DNA from: Bolinopsis microptera
Lineage: Eukaryota > Ctenophora > Tentaculata > Lobata > Bolinopsidae
Length of the DNA: 64,000 bases
Direction: 5' to 3'
Assembly (NCBI RefSeq): GCF_026151205.1
Contig: NC_087080.1
Location: 3,265,096-3,329,095 of the forward strand
In this document: piece after piece, positions 20,070-31,229 of the stretch
How positions within the stretch are numbered: the stretch's first letter is position 1
Layout: each line of letters starts with the position of its first letter
Notes under the pieces: generated by a model
What the model was told of the DNA's origin: nothing
What the model saw: only the letters and a program-made list of their open reading frames with translations
Database searches by the model: none
Made by a program: the position numbers and the translations under genes

Positions 20070-21216
20070 ATATCTCTCCGAATTTCCCAGATTAAGAGTC
20101 TATTCTGCCGTTCCAAATTTTTCTCAGGGAACGGCAGTATTGTTCATCAAGATCGGTATTGCTCATCATTGTTTAAACTCCGCTGCTAATCATTCATCTT
20201 CACGCTTCGTCTGTGATTGGCTGGTCTGGGGCTCTTAGTCTTATTTAAACCCCTCCTTAAATCCATAGTAACTCATCAACCGAGTCAAATTATTCAATAG
20301 TTTTCTCACAGAAAATGACATTTTGTTAATTAAAGTTAAACTTCAACGTATATTCCATTTCTGGTATACTTTTAATATAATGTTAACAATTTACTATCTA
20401 TCTTAAATGAAAATGAATGTTGACTGTTAAGCCTAAGTCATTTAACTAACGTTAAAGGAAGATTGAAATAAATATAGGATTTCGAGGTTCCTTACACTTA
20501 CGGATAGACCTACAACTACAAGGTAACTGTCCGGAAAATTTGGGGCATATACAATCATCTAATCAGACATTATGTCACAGCTCAAACTAGATTCAAAACA
20601 ACACTTTTGCTCAATTTTCATCACTATATCGACTCCGATATCCACCAAGTTTTTCGGATAGTTTTGAAAGCCCGATGGGAAGGTCTTCACACATTTTCAA
20701 AATGATCTTCCATGAACCGAGGATATGGGGTCGTTCACATATTACGTAATCAATATTTTGGCAATTTTTACCCCCCCCCCTCCGTAATCAACCGTAATCA
20801 AGGTTTGCCCCCCCCCCCCCCCCCCCCGTAATCAAGACCCAACCCCCCTCCTATTTTACGTAATAACTAATAACTATAAGCCATTTATTTATTAAAAGTT
20901 ATCACAACGGATTAAGGGGGGGGGGGGGGGGGGTTCACCCTAATTTTTTGTGAAACTTGGTTTCGAGATAGCAAGTTGACCAACAAACTAGGACCGGTGA
21001 CCGAACTTTTGAGGGGGTCCCGGACCCCAACCGCCAAATGGTGCTCGCGGGGCAGCCACGCCCATATTTGGTCCAAATTAACCAAATACCCTGAGCATGC
21101 CCAAAACCCAGGTTTATGGTGCTTTACTTGTAGCTAGTGGTCCCCTAAAGTCTAAACTCGTATGGGGTCGTTCACATATTACGTAATCAATATTTAAGCA
21201 ATTTTTATCCCCCCCC
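20070..21216. mobile_element. Spacer with poly-C/poly-G MITE fragments and an inverted-repeat element
   Basis: GGGGTCGTTCACATATTACG occurs at about 20728 and 21173, each followed by poly-C runs; it matches the ends of the Harbinger-like MITE at 25619-26004. Between them, 20983-21163 (ACCGGTGACCGAAC, GGGGTCCCGGACCCC, GGGCATGCTC) is an inverted copy of about 23236-23415. No gene is seen. Confidence 0.6.
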
Positions 21217-21603
21217 AGTCAAAACTGTAAAATTTCGGTCCTGGAAATTTCATCTTCAAAAACTGAAAATGGGACAGATATTGGGACAATATGATTCTGC
21301 AATTTTATTCGGGATTTTGACCCTCAATACCTCAATTTGGTTTCATACCATCATCAATTAACTGACTAATTGGTTTCTGTGCAAAAGTTTCATCCAATCT
21401 GTCAATTTTGTGTTAAGAAAATTTCATATTTGAAAATGGGACAGGATTTTGAAAATACAACTTTTTGTTTTGTTAAGCTTTCTGTTGTGGGCTTCCTACG
21501 ACCGAAATCAAACTTCCAACACCTCGATCGTGTCATTTGGCATCTATTGGTGACTTACTAATTGGTTGCAGGTGAAAAAATCAGTCAAACCTGTAAACTT
21601 TCG

Positions 21604-22087
21604 GTCCCTCTCCCTCTCCCTCTCCCTCTCCTTCTCCCTCTCCCTCTCCCTCTCCCTCTCCCTCTCCCTCTCCCTCTCCCTCTCCCTCCCCCTCCCCCTC
21701 CCCCTCCCCCTCCCCCTCTCCCTCTCCCTCTCCCTCTCCCTCTCCCTCTCTCTCTCCCTCTCCCTCTCCCTCTCCCTCTCCCTCTCCCTCTCCCTCTCCC
21801 TCTCCCTCTCCCTCTCCCTCTCCCTCTCCCTCTCCCTCTCCCTCTCCCTCTCCCTCTCCCTCTCCCTCTCCCTCTCCCTCTCCCTCTCCCTCTCCCTCTC
21901 CCTCTCCCTCTCCCTCTCCCTCTCCCTCTCCCTCTCCCTCTCCCTCTCCCTCTCCCTCTCCCTCTCCCTCTCCCTCTCCCTCTCCCTCTCCCTCTCCCTC
22001 TCCCTCTCCCTCTCCCTCTCCCTCTCACTCTCCCTCTCCCTCTCCCTCTCCCTCTCCCTCTCCCTCCCCCTCTCCCTCTCCCTCTCT
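21604..22087 (+). repeat. (CTCCCT)n array, second copy, about 80 units
   Basis: The same hexamer as at 18593-19050, but less pure: a CTTCTC unit, a block of CTCCCC units around 21690-21715, one CTCTCT and one CTCACT unit. It ends in the same CTCTCTGAAAGAACAG flank as copy 1. Confidence 0.95.
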
Positions 22088-22521
22088 GAAAGAACAGTAA
22101 AGTATAATAGTATAGAATGTATAACTCTAAGCTTATAAGAGGCGGGTCATGCTTACCAATACCAGCACCTGCACTGTGATAAGCTGTGAGCTCTTGTGGG
22201 TACACCGTTTTCTTGAAATATATGCTTCAACTATGATCTGTATTATACTAGCAACCTCTGTGAATAGCATTAGCACTTCAAGAAATCCGTCCCACCAACC
22301 AGGGCTCTCAGAGTGAGCTAGGGAAGACTCACGATCGCGATTAGTGGATTGCTAGCGCGTACTGTCCAGGCCTAATGGTAATGTGGACCATTTTCTTTAG
22401 CATTAGCCATGAGACTGAGAGCGGTCACAACAACTATGTTCAACCCTTTGCCTTTGCGTTCAATTCCTTAGCTCTCCAAAGTTTCACACAATCGAGTCCG
22501 AAGAAGGCGTGTGTTGACAAG

Positions 22522-22654
22522 ATGAAGATGAACTATTGGCTTTCCGAAGAGTTCACATTCACAATGGTCAGCACCAAGGACATCTTGACCATCTTGATCC
22601 TGACTATCAGTATCTCCATTTGGGGGCGGGGGGCCGCTGCTGCTGACGAAAATG
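22522..22654 (+). CDS. Signal-peptide exon, copy 2 (downstream part frameshifted)
   Basis: Residues from MKMNYWLSEEF through the signal peptide to the AATG|gtatgt donor are preserved, so the exon is still usable if the first donor is used. Beyond that donor, a 12-13 base change after TTGTGTGAA and an 8-base insertion (TCAAATAGTCA in place of TCA, near 22743) break the frame that is open in copy 1. If the longer exon is the real one, this copy is a pseudogene. Confidence 0.4.
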
Positions 22655-23235
22655 GTATGTTACTATGTTTACCTTATCGGACGTTATTTGACCGGACATT
22701 GTGTGAACGGACATATAATTTTACGTCTTTACACTTAATTAGTCAAATAGTCACTGTTCTTTAGATTATAGAATTGGGGACTGTCCGGGAAACTACACGT
22801 TGTGTCGGGTCGGATCAACCTGGATAGAATTTACTTTCAGTGAGTCATATAGAATTTAAAAGGATATTGGAAACGGGAATAGATACTAGAAACAATATAA
22901 ATATAAAAATCACGTCAGACTCTTTTATAAAAAACAAAATACTAATTTGAACGGCTGCAAGGAACTTACTGGAATACTTATGACTGGAAAGCTTAACGTA
23001 TCCGGGCGGAACCGGCTTAAAACCGGAGAAACCCACTGACCCGAGAAAAATATCGGTCCTCCGATTGTAAGTATAGGCTAACCTTCCACATAAAGTTGGT
23101 TTCATTCCAAAATATTGATATTTGACCAATTTATGGGCCAAAAATCGATAAAATTTGGTGCGTATGCCCAAATATGGTCATATGGTTTTTGGCTCATAAC
23201 TCAGTCATTTGTTGTCCAATCTTGATGAAAATTCA

Positions 23236-23415
23236 TATATGAGTTTAGGGGACCACTAGCTACAAGTAGAGCACCTAAAATCTGGTTTTTGGGCATGCTC
23301 AGGGTATTTGCCTAATTTGGGCCTAATTTGGACCAAATATGGGCGTGGCTGCCACGCGAGCACCGTTTGGCGGTTGGGGTCCGGGACCCCCTCAAAAGTT
23401 CGGTCACCGGTCCCT
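23236..23415. repeat. Inverted copy of 20983-21163
   Basis: Shares GAGCATGCCC-type, GGGCGTGGCTGCC and GGTCCGGGACCCCC segments in opposite orientation with 20983-21163. Poly-C follows. The pair brackets duplication copy 2. Confidence 0.7.
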
Positions 23416-23683
23416 CCCCCCCCCTTAATGAATGAAATAATCGCAAAGCACTAAACGAAAATTGGTTTAAAAAACGAAAATTTTGATTACATAATTAACG
23501 AAAATTGTCCAATCGGTAAAAAATTAAAATTTTTATTACGTAATCAACGACCAAACGGCAAACATTCTCTCACATCTAACGTTCGCACGCCAATCCTTGT
23601 GCGTGGCGCTATTTTCAAGCTTCCGAGATAAGCGAGCAATAGACTATCATACCTACATACACGCTACATGAAGAGGTCTCCTC

Positions 23684-25520
23684 CTAGTCGTTGGAGTGGC
23701 CTGCATCACACACATCTCTTTTATGATGTATCATGTTCCTCCATTCCACTCGTTTTATGGCAAACTGTTTTACTGCGTCTCTGCTGATGTTATCGACACC
23801 TGTAATGTCAGCCGCATCCTCGAGTACACAGGCCATCGAGCCTTTGCGGGGTCGTCCTTTCAATCTCTTTCCATAGTTTAGTTTCCAATCCAGTAGAAAA
23901 TTGGGAAACCGTGTCTCTGGCATTCTGACAACGTGTCTGTACCACCTTAGTCTAGCCGAACCGATGAAGGTTTCAATAGACTTTATTCCAGCACGCCTGA
24001 GAACTTCTTCATTGGAGACATGGAAGAACCACTTTATCTTCAAGATTCTTCTCAGGGAGGTCAGATGGAAGACCTCGAACCGTTTCATCTGCTTCTTTGT
24101 TGTGTTCCACACTTCAGCTCCATATAACAGAATAGTAATAACAGCAGCCTTGTTGATACGGATCTTGGTGGGCGTTCTTATAGTTCTACTGTTTCATATC
24201 TTCCAAAGCTGATGGAACGCACCATTAGCACGCTGATCCTGATGTCAAGATCTCGGTCAATAGTACCATCCCCACTGATGTTGGCACCAAGATAAACAAA
24301 GTTACTGACCTGTTCAACAGGTTCTCCCTCCACTGTTAGCTTTATACTGTCTCTTTCAGTGTAAGGTCGCGGGGACGCACACTTGCTGATCGCCATGCAT
24401 TGTGTCTTTTTAGCGTTGATCTTTAACCCAGCATAAGAGGTGTGATAAGCTATAAGATCAGTGGACTCTATTGCAGCCCTTCTTCAGTATTGTCCATCAC
24501 TGCCAGATCATCAGCGTAGTCACTATCCATGGTAACTTTTTCATCTGCACCCCTCAGTTTCTTTTGCAGTACAGCACCATAACTGATTGCCTTGTGAACC
24601 TCAGCCAAAAAGATACCAAAGTTCAGACAAAAATTAAATACAGGAGGGCCCTGGATATCACCCTGTCCAGTGCCTGAATTGACAGAGAACCAATCAGACA
24701 TTTCCCCATTAACCCTGACAGCACTCATGGTTCCGTTGAAAAATGCCTGAAAGATTCTAACATATTTCTCAGGGAGTCCATAGTGTCTCATGCTTGACCA
24801 GATAAACTCTCTTCTGATGGAATTAAACGCTGCCTTAAAATCAATGAAATTAACATAAAGTGGAATGTTAAATTCAATGCAGTTATGAATAATGGTGCAG
24901 ATGGAATAAATCTGATCAATACATGAGCGGTTCCGTCTGAACCCACACTGGTTTTCCCTAAGAAGACACTCCATTCCAACATCCAGCCTCTTAAGAAGAA
25001 CCATTTGAAGAACCTTAGACGATGTTGCCCTAAGAGTTATACCCCTATTATTACTGCAGTATGAGGTGTCTCCCTTCTTTCCAATAACCACTATAACCCC
25101 TTAAGCCAATCATCAGGGATCGCCTCCTCTTCCCATACCTTTTTAAACAGTAGCTCTAGTTGGCCAACAAGTGCACTTCCGCCATACTTAAGTTGCTCAT
25201 TAGTTATCTCATCAACCCCCGCACTTTTGCAGTTCTTTCTTTAGAGCATAACTAATCTCATCTCTAGAAGGAGGTCCATCAGAACAAGTAAAGAAAGGTA
25301 ATCAAAACTCATTTAACTCGGTTGTGAGGGCACACCATCGAGGTCATCAAGGTTAGCATCAGATAGTGGAGGATTTAAGAGCTCAGTAAAGTGCCCCTTC
25401 CACCTTTCCTTCTGACTGTGCGTCGTGACCCCCATTGTCGTTGCACTTAGTGAAAGCCACGATGTAGTCGTGCACTCGTGGCGCGGGCCTACAACGTATG
25501 GCAAGCAATCAAGCATGTCA
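23684..25520 (-). mobile_element. Degenerate 5'-truncated LINE (reverse transcriptase, YADD)
   Basis: In minus-strand order the pieces are: a linker (KERWKGHFTELLN, 25313-25516), an RT domain (24468-25091), then two C-terminal pieces (24178-24396 and 23684-24112). The RT domain shows NNRGITL, ENQCGFRRNRSC, FIDFKAAFNSI, the altered GQGDIQGP and SDYADDLAVM. The C-terminal pieces contain NFVYLGANIS, LRRILKI, RLRWYRHVVRMPETRFP and GRPRKG. These are hallmarks of CR1/RTE-like non-LTR elements. Frameshifts and stops separate the pieces and no endonuclease remains, so it is inactive. Confidence 0.85.
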
Positions 25521-25618
25521 TACTTGAAGTAGGAGGTATACGTGGTCCTAAATGATGCAATTTTGGAAAAGTTGGTCAGCCGAATGAAACCTAAAAATTG
25601 AACCTAAAAAGGTCATAA

Positions 25619-26004
25619 GGGGTCGTTCACATATTACGTAATCAGCCGAGGGGGGAGGGGGGTTTCCAAATGCTTACGGTTGATCATGAATCATGATGAG
25701 CCGAAATCATTGTTATGATATCCGGCCAAGCACCTTCTAAACTACTTACTATATATTATAGCCGGATATTCGATCAATTTCTAAATTTTATCACATGATA
25801 GCATGATCAGGGTAGCATGAAACGTAGAGAAAAGTGTTTTCTAGGAAAAAGTCAAGGGGGGGGGGGGGGGGGGTCAGGCCATGATTAAGTAATATTGCTG
25901 TCTGGGGGGGGGGGGGGGTTGGGTCTTGATAACGGTTGATTATGGAAGGGGGGAGGGGGGTAAAAATTGCTAAAATATTGAATACGTAATATGTGAACGA
26001 CCCC
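25619..26004. mobile_element. Harbinger-like MITE (386 bp)
   Basis: Ends are GGGGTCGTTCACATATTACG and its complement, flanked by the 3-base duplication TAA (25616-25618 and 26005-26007). A TWA target and GGG-starting ends fit PIF/Harbinger. The interior has long poly-G runs and no coding sequence. Confidence 0.75.
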
Positions 26005-26029
26005 TAAATCCTTTGGAAGCTTCGATTGG

Positions 26030-26392
26030 CCGACATCTGTCCGACAGCGACATCTGTCCGACTCAGAAGATAGGTTATTTGGACAATAGTTTTTGTCGGA
26101 TCCTACCGTACGATTTTCTTGAAACTTTCCATAAAGTATGGTGGTTATAGGACGAATAATCTGTGTAAGTTTAAGCGAGTTTCTATGTGCCAAATTTAAG
26201 ATATTACCTTAAACACAAAGTGGTTCCAAAGCATATATCTGGAGATACAACGATACGATTTTCTTGAAACTTTCTAGATAGTAAGATAGCTTTAAGACAA
26301 ATAATTTGTGAAAGTTTGGATAAATTTCTATATGCCAAATTTGAGATATCACTTCAAACACACGAAAATAGTGCTGTCGGACAGATGTCGTG
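26030..26392. repeat. Inverted-repeat element with CGACATCTGTCCGAC ends
   Basis: CGACATCTGTCCGACAG occurs twice near the left end and its complement lies at about 26372-26389. Inside, a roughly 140-bp unit (ACGATTTTCTTGAAACTTTC...) occurs twice in direct orientation. A non-coding MITE is likely. Confidence 0.5.
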
Positions 26393-26644
26393 TTATCGTC
26401 CATATCGCGTAAAATATTGACCTTATAAGGTAATCGTGACGTCGCGTTATCCATGACAGTTGGCACGAGTACTGAACAGACTGCAGTCACGTCAGGCACA
26501 GATTTTTAGTTAGGCACGGCTTTTGAAAAGACGTGCCCAGCGTGCCTGAGGAGTTGTCACGTATCCTTGGCACGCCCTCTAAACAAACTACGTGCCTATG
26601 GTCATGACTGTCTTGCCTGTTGGCATTCCGTCTGACCGCACTAT

Positions 26645-26795
26645 GACAACAGTCATGGTGACAACAGTCATGGTGACAACAGTCATGGTGACAACAGTCA
26701 TGGTGACAACAGTCATGGTGACAACAGTCATGGTGACAACAGTCATCATGGTGACAACAGTCATGGTGACAACAGCCATGGTGACAACAGTCATA
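26645..26795 (+). repeat. 15-bp minisatellite (ACAACAGTCATGGTG)
   Basis: Ten or so direct copies, one with an extra CAT. All six frames are open across it because of the 15-base periodicity. Non-coding. Confidence 0.9.
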
Positions 26796-26938
26796 GTATG
26801 GTCGGGCCCTTAAATTCGGAAAATAAATTATTGGCGACATTCTTACAATTCCTTTACAATTTTGCTAGAACACCTCCATAAATTCATGATACCATTAATC
26901 ATTGCTCAGTAGTCATGAGTTAAATATACAATTAACAG

Positions 26939-27370
26939 GTTGGTTACCAGTCGAACGTGATGTGGACATAGAGTGGGATCTTGAGTCGACACCTTTAGAA
27001 ATTAAAACTAATAGTGTGCTGGGGAGTAACGATAGGGTGGTAGTGTCCTTCTACTCAGCTGGGGGAGAGTATGCAGGAGGAGTCCAGCTCTACTTCAGCT
27101 CTACTCCACTATACCATCTCGGCGGGTGTACCACATACGACCCTAACTTCCCTGTTAATCCCCCCTCTGCTACTAACAAGGTTTGGCGTATCACACTAAC
27201 CAGAACTGCAGGTGTTAGAGTAGTGATACACTGTAACGAGGTAGAGGTGCTCAACACACTGATCGTTCAATCAACGTGTATAAGGTGGAGCACGTACTGG
27301 AACAGAGACGTGGCAAAGATAACGTTCCATTCCTCCGAAACAGCATCTGATTACTACAGACCACAACCAG
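26939..27370 (+). CDS. Extracellular-domain exon, phase 1-1 (unassigned domain)
   Basis: Acceptor AATTAACAG|GT and donor CCAG|gtgact enclose 432 bases, phase 1 at both ends, as in shuffled extracellular modules. The 144-residue product starts GWLPVERDVDIEWDLES and contains SNDRVVVSFYSAGGEYAGG, YHLGGCTTYDP, KVWRITLTRTAGVRVVIHCNEVEVL, CIRWSTYWNRDV and ASDYYRP. Alternating strands suggest a beta-sandwich, perhaps sugar- or ligand-binding. I do not recognise a named family. It may belong to the same gene as the CCP exon at 30582, also phase 1-1. Confidence 0.6.
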
Positions 27371-27807
27371 GTGACTAATAACAACAAGCATTGGTTTAAC
27401 TAAGTAACAATAACTTTTATTTATATAGCTACCTTGCTGATTCTCTCGTAAGCTCGTGATTACGTGTTTTCTGTCTAAATTTCAAGTGTGTTATTTAACA
27501 TATAATATAAAACATATATAGGATATGGGATACAGGATAGTTAGCATATTGTTATTTATAACTTAATAAAGTGGTCATAATTTTTATCAATTACTGTTCT
27601 CCAAATGAAATAAATAACATTCTTTCACTGAAGGCAGAGTTATAATCATATTGACAATAGCGGATTGCAAAATAGCTAACTTTAATTTTAAAATATTGCA
27701 TATTTTGTAGTACTAGTAGACATCATGGAGACAAGCCATTTCAGTGAAAATTTGGGCATGGAACTTAGGGGTTGAAAGAATTATCAATTGAAAACTGATG
27801 TTTTTAC

Positions 27808-28341
27808 GGCAAGTTTCCATAAATGAAATTTTGTTATCAGCGCTGATAATCGCTTATTGGGCGCTTTTTTCGGCGCTTTTTTCAAAAAAACAGCCGTTTA
27901 TAATCGATTTTTTAACGATTATAAGCGATTTTTTTGAAACTTTCCGTAAACCCACTTATAAGCGCTTTATAAGCGTTTTTTAGCGCTTTACAAACAGCCA
28001 AATTGTAACCCACTTATAAGCGCTTATAATCGCTTATAAATGGTTCAAAAAAGCGCCTACGAATCGCTTATCTGGCCGACCGCTTATCCACCACTTTTTA
28101 CCGCCAATCCTACTGGAAAATCGCTTTCAAATCGTTTGTGGAGACTTATGATCGCTTATTATATAAGCTCTTATAAGCGTTTTTATATTGAAAAAAGCGC
28201 TTTTTTGAATTATTACATCAATTATAGTGGATTATAAGCGATTTTTTTTGAACCGCTTGTAATCGTAAAAAAAGCGCCGAAAAAGCGCCCAATAAGCGAT
28301 TATCAGCGCTGATCATAAAATTTCATTTATGGAAACTTGCC
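27808..28341. mobile_element. 534-bp MITE with 8-bp target duplication (hAT- or P-like)
   Basis: Ends GGCAAGTTTCCATAAATG and its complement form inverted repeats of more than 70 bases. GTTTTTAC flanks both sides (27800-27807 and 28342-28349). The interior is filled with variants of CTTATAAGCGATT and AAAAAGCGC. No coding sequence. Confidence 0.8.
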
Positions 28342-28539
28342 GTTTTTACAAAATATCTTGAACATAAGCAGTAAGGTATTTTTCCAAACAAACTCAAAAC
28401 TGTTTTCGTTCAATATTTATTTTGCAGAGTTTACACAGTATGTGCATTCATAATTTGTTGATGAGGCGAATTTTTAGCGTTAACCCTTATGACTGATAAC
28501 AATTTGAATTAGTGTTGGGCTTAGAATTAAGAAGGAAAA

Positions 28540-28660
28540 TGCGAATCAGGGTACTATTGTGCCCTGAATCGGGAACTACTGTGTCGCTTAATTGGAACTA
28601 ACCAGTGATTAAGGTACAATTGTGCCCTAAATCGGGAACTATTGTGCTTTGATACTTTGA
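28540..28660 (+). repeat. Short direct repeat (ATTGTGCCCTGAATCGGGAAC)
   Basis: TTGTGCCCTRAATCGGGAAC occurs twice about 65 bases apart in otherwise unremarkable sequence. No gene is seen from 28350 to 29880. Confidence 0.5.
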
Positions 28661-29885
28661 CCTGCGTGACAAAAAGGGAACAACTGTGTCTCACACGTGC
28701 AATCGCGCTCAAGGGGTCTGGTAGGTTATGCCAATTGCATATCATTTCTGATAATAACTTGTCTACTCTTGTTCCAACGTTCTGCTTGTTGATTTGATAT
28801 TTGACCTATGTCTATTGCTAGGCCTAAACAGTAATCATCATCGGTCTGGTCGTATTATAGCTCTTAGAAATGCGGAACTTATTGTGTAATTGCAAACTGT
28901 GGCTTATAATCAATTGCTCAATACAAGTGTTTCGATGTATCAGTGCAAACGGACTCTAGCAACAATAACATTCAGTATGACAAGGAATGTGAGGTACCAG
29001 AATCATTTTTGTTGATTGATGAACATTTAGAACATTTGAATATAATTTGAAACATTACAGAAATGTTGTACAAATCGCTCAAACACACACACTAGGTTTT
29101 AATTCGGTAAAATTCCATTCGAAAATTAAATGATTCTCAAAATGTAGGTGTCTAAAGAAAATGTGATACTGTGTGACAAAGTTAAGAATGTCGTAGTGAA
29201 AGAGAGTTAACTGTCAATAAATTCATGTGAGGTACTATCGAAGTTCAAAATGTTGTGATTGGTGACATGATAATGACTGATAAGAAAAAGTTTTCATGTC
29301 AACTGTGCCATAATCCATAACAGTGTGATGACTGTCAAAGTGTCGACCACTGGGTACTTGGACGAACAAGTGTACCCGAGGTGTTCTGAGAGAATAAGGG
29401 GGCAGGCTCGGGAACACGAACGCGCACTAGTCGCTAGGGCAAAAAAGTGAAATGCACAGTAAGCAAGTTAAAAAAAGGAAAATTAAAATGCCGTTTGGGC
29501 CAAATGCAGTGAGCCAGTAAGGTACGGTCGTAAGAGCATGTGGCTCTGAAGACTAAATCTGATGAGACTGATGAAGCTGATGCTGAAAATGAAGACTAAA
29601 AGAGGGGGAAGCAAAGGAGAAGGAAAGGATGCAGGGGGACAAGAAAAAAGAAAGAAGAAACAAGAGTGGAGACAAACCACCTGCTGAGGTCTGGCTAAAA
29701 TCTGAATGCAGTGAGCGGCCCGTGTAACATAATCGTCCGTGGCAGTCTACCCCGTACGCAGACTACGGTCCAAGATTTCAGGCGCCAGAATACACCTTTT
29801 GGTGCAGAGCTGGTCACGACCAGGGTCCTCTCGGGTACCCCGTCTCGGAGGTCGGGCCAATGGAGCGCTCCATTGCTGTACTAAC

Positions 29886-30240
29886 AACCATTGTAATATC
29901 ACTAGCAACTAGCAGGAACCCGCATAACCCTAAAATGGTGTCAAGACTCGAGAGACTAAAATAATTATTACCTATTTAATTCACGTTTTTGACACCACTT
30001 GGTGGGTCAAATTTTGGGCTCTAAAATTCCTATTCCTTGGCCTATTTTGTATTTTTTCACGCTGATTTGGAGGCCATTAAAGCATTTGACCGAGTCAAAA
30101 AAGTTTCAGTTGTATATCTTGTACGGTTTTTGCGAAAAGTCGCGTTAAAGTTGATGCCGTGGTGTCAGTAAAATGGTACGGATAAACACATATCTATATA
30201 TATATATATATCTTCTCGCTTTATATATTGTAAGATAATA
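29886..30240 (-). repeat. Interspersed repeat family Y, copy 1
   Basis: This is the inverted counterpart of about 39590-39960. Shared blocks: CTAGCAGGAACCCG, GGTGTCAAGACTC, TTGGAGGCCATTAAAGC, GATGCCGTGGTGTCAG. It ends in a (TA)n tract at about 30190-30215. Non-coding. Confidence 0.75.
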
Positions 30241-30581
30241 TATTTTTTAATATCATAATTTATAATGACAAAAGCCCAATAATAAGGATTGATTTAAATT
30301 TTCCGGCAGCCTTATAATTGCCCTTCCTAACAACCGGTTCCGGTCAGGCAAAATCCGGCTAACCGGATAATGGATTGATATCCAGCAAAATCCGGTCCGG
30401 CAGCCAAAAGCCCACTCCGGTTGGTTCCTAGTTATGTTAGAGGTTGCTCGAAAGGGTTCGGGTTGGGACAGGAAAACTAAATCGTGGAAGAGAACATAAG
30501 AAACCGTCAAAATAACCCTTATAATTGTATCACACAACCCAATTAATCAGTTCAACGTGATTTAATATGACATATCGACAG

Positions 30582-30776
30582 TGAACTGTACGGGACTGAA
30601 GGCTGAGTGGAGAACTGCGATCAGAACAACAACACAGTTCCCAGTAGTCCCAGGAACCGTGGTGGAAGTGAATTGTGTTGAATCCAGAGCTCTCAATAAA
30701 GGGAGCAGCGAGATGACCTGCACCTCAAGAACGGAATTTATTTTCGATTTTAATGAACCCGAGTGTATAAATACAG
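30582..30776 (+). CDS. CCP/sushi-domain exon
   Basis: Acceptor ATCGACAG and donor ATACAG|gtattg bound a 195-base exon, phase 1 at both ends. The 65 residues have the CCP pattern: C (NCTGLKAEW), a Pro-Gly turn before VVEVNC, then SSEMTC and PEC, giving four cysteines for the two disulfides. The usual conserved Trp near the end is replaced by FIFDF. CCP modules mediate protein binding in secreted and membrane proteins. The full gene structure is not resolved. Confidence 0.65.
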
Positions 30777-31017
30777 GTATTGTAGAAGCGAGCATGCTAA
30801 ATGACCATAGCATCACTACAAAAGGATAACTAAACTCTTCATACAACCAGGATAGTATCATCAGAACCGACTTAAGGGGGTAAAATAATGTCGTAAGGGG
30901 AATAGTTGGTTATATCACTATAGAAAACTGTTTTAATTTAATGTTACTGTTGATGGGCTATGACCGATAGCTCAGATGATACTGCAATCTAACTTAGATA
31001 TCTAAATAAGAAAATGT

Positions 31018-31145
31018 ATGTTTGAGTTTTCCGGGTGGAAAAGTATGACAGCAGAAACCCAGTACCCAGAGGTCCCCAGAAAAGTTATCGAGGTAACCTG
31101 CGCTGAGATACTGAGATCTCGAAACAGGGAGCAGCATTTGACAAA
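31018..31145 (+). pseudogene. Broken CCP-like exon
   Basis: The reading GWKSMTAETQYPEVPRKVIEV then TCAE resembles the start of the CCP exon at 30582, including its P-x-x-VIEV-x-C turn. The second half is lost into Lys/Asn-rich sequence, so the later cysteines are missing. Probably a decayed duplicate. Confidence 0.45.
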
Positions 31146-31229
31146 GCAAAATAAAATGCAAAATAAATTTAAACTCAAAAATTTAACAAAGAATGCATTG
31201 TTATTATAACATAGTAAAACACTTTGTTT

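Larger units (their letters stand above)
21217..23068 (+). repeat. 1.85 kb direct duplication, copy 2
   Basis: Second copy of 18211-20069: satellite unit, (CTCCCT)n array at about 21604-22087, promoter region and signal-peptide exon. It lacks the TATAAATA motif and carries several small deletions relative to copy 1. Confidence 0.85.

Noticed and set aside
18593-22087. Telomere or interstitial telomere tract
   Set aside because: The unit is AGAGGG, not TTAGGG or a known animal variant, and it lies within a local duplication with unique flanks.
18537-22205. Leu-Pro, Ser-Leu, Arg-Glu and Arg-Gly repeat proteins over the (CTCCCT)n arrays
   Set aside because: All are translations of a perfect hexamer; no conserved flanking coding sequence on either side.
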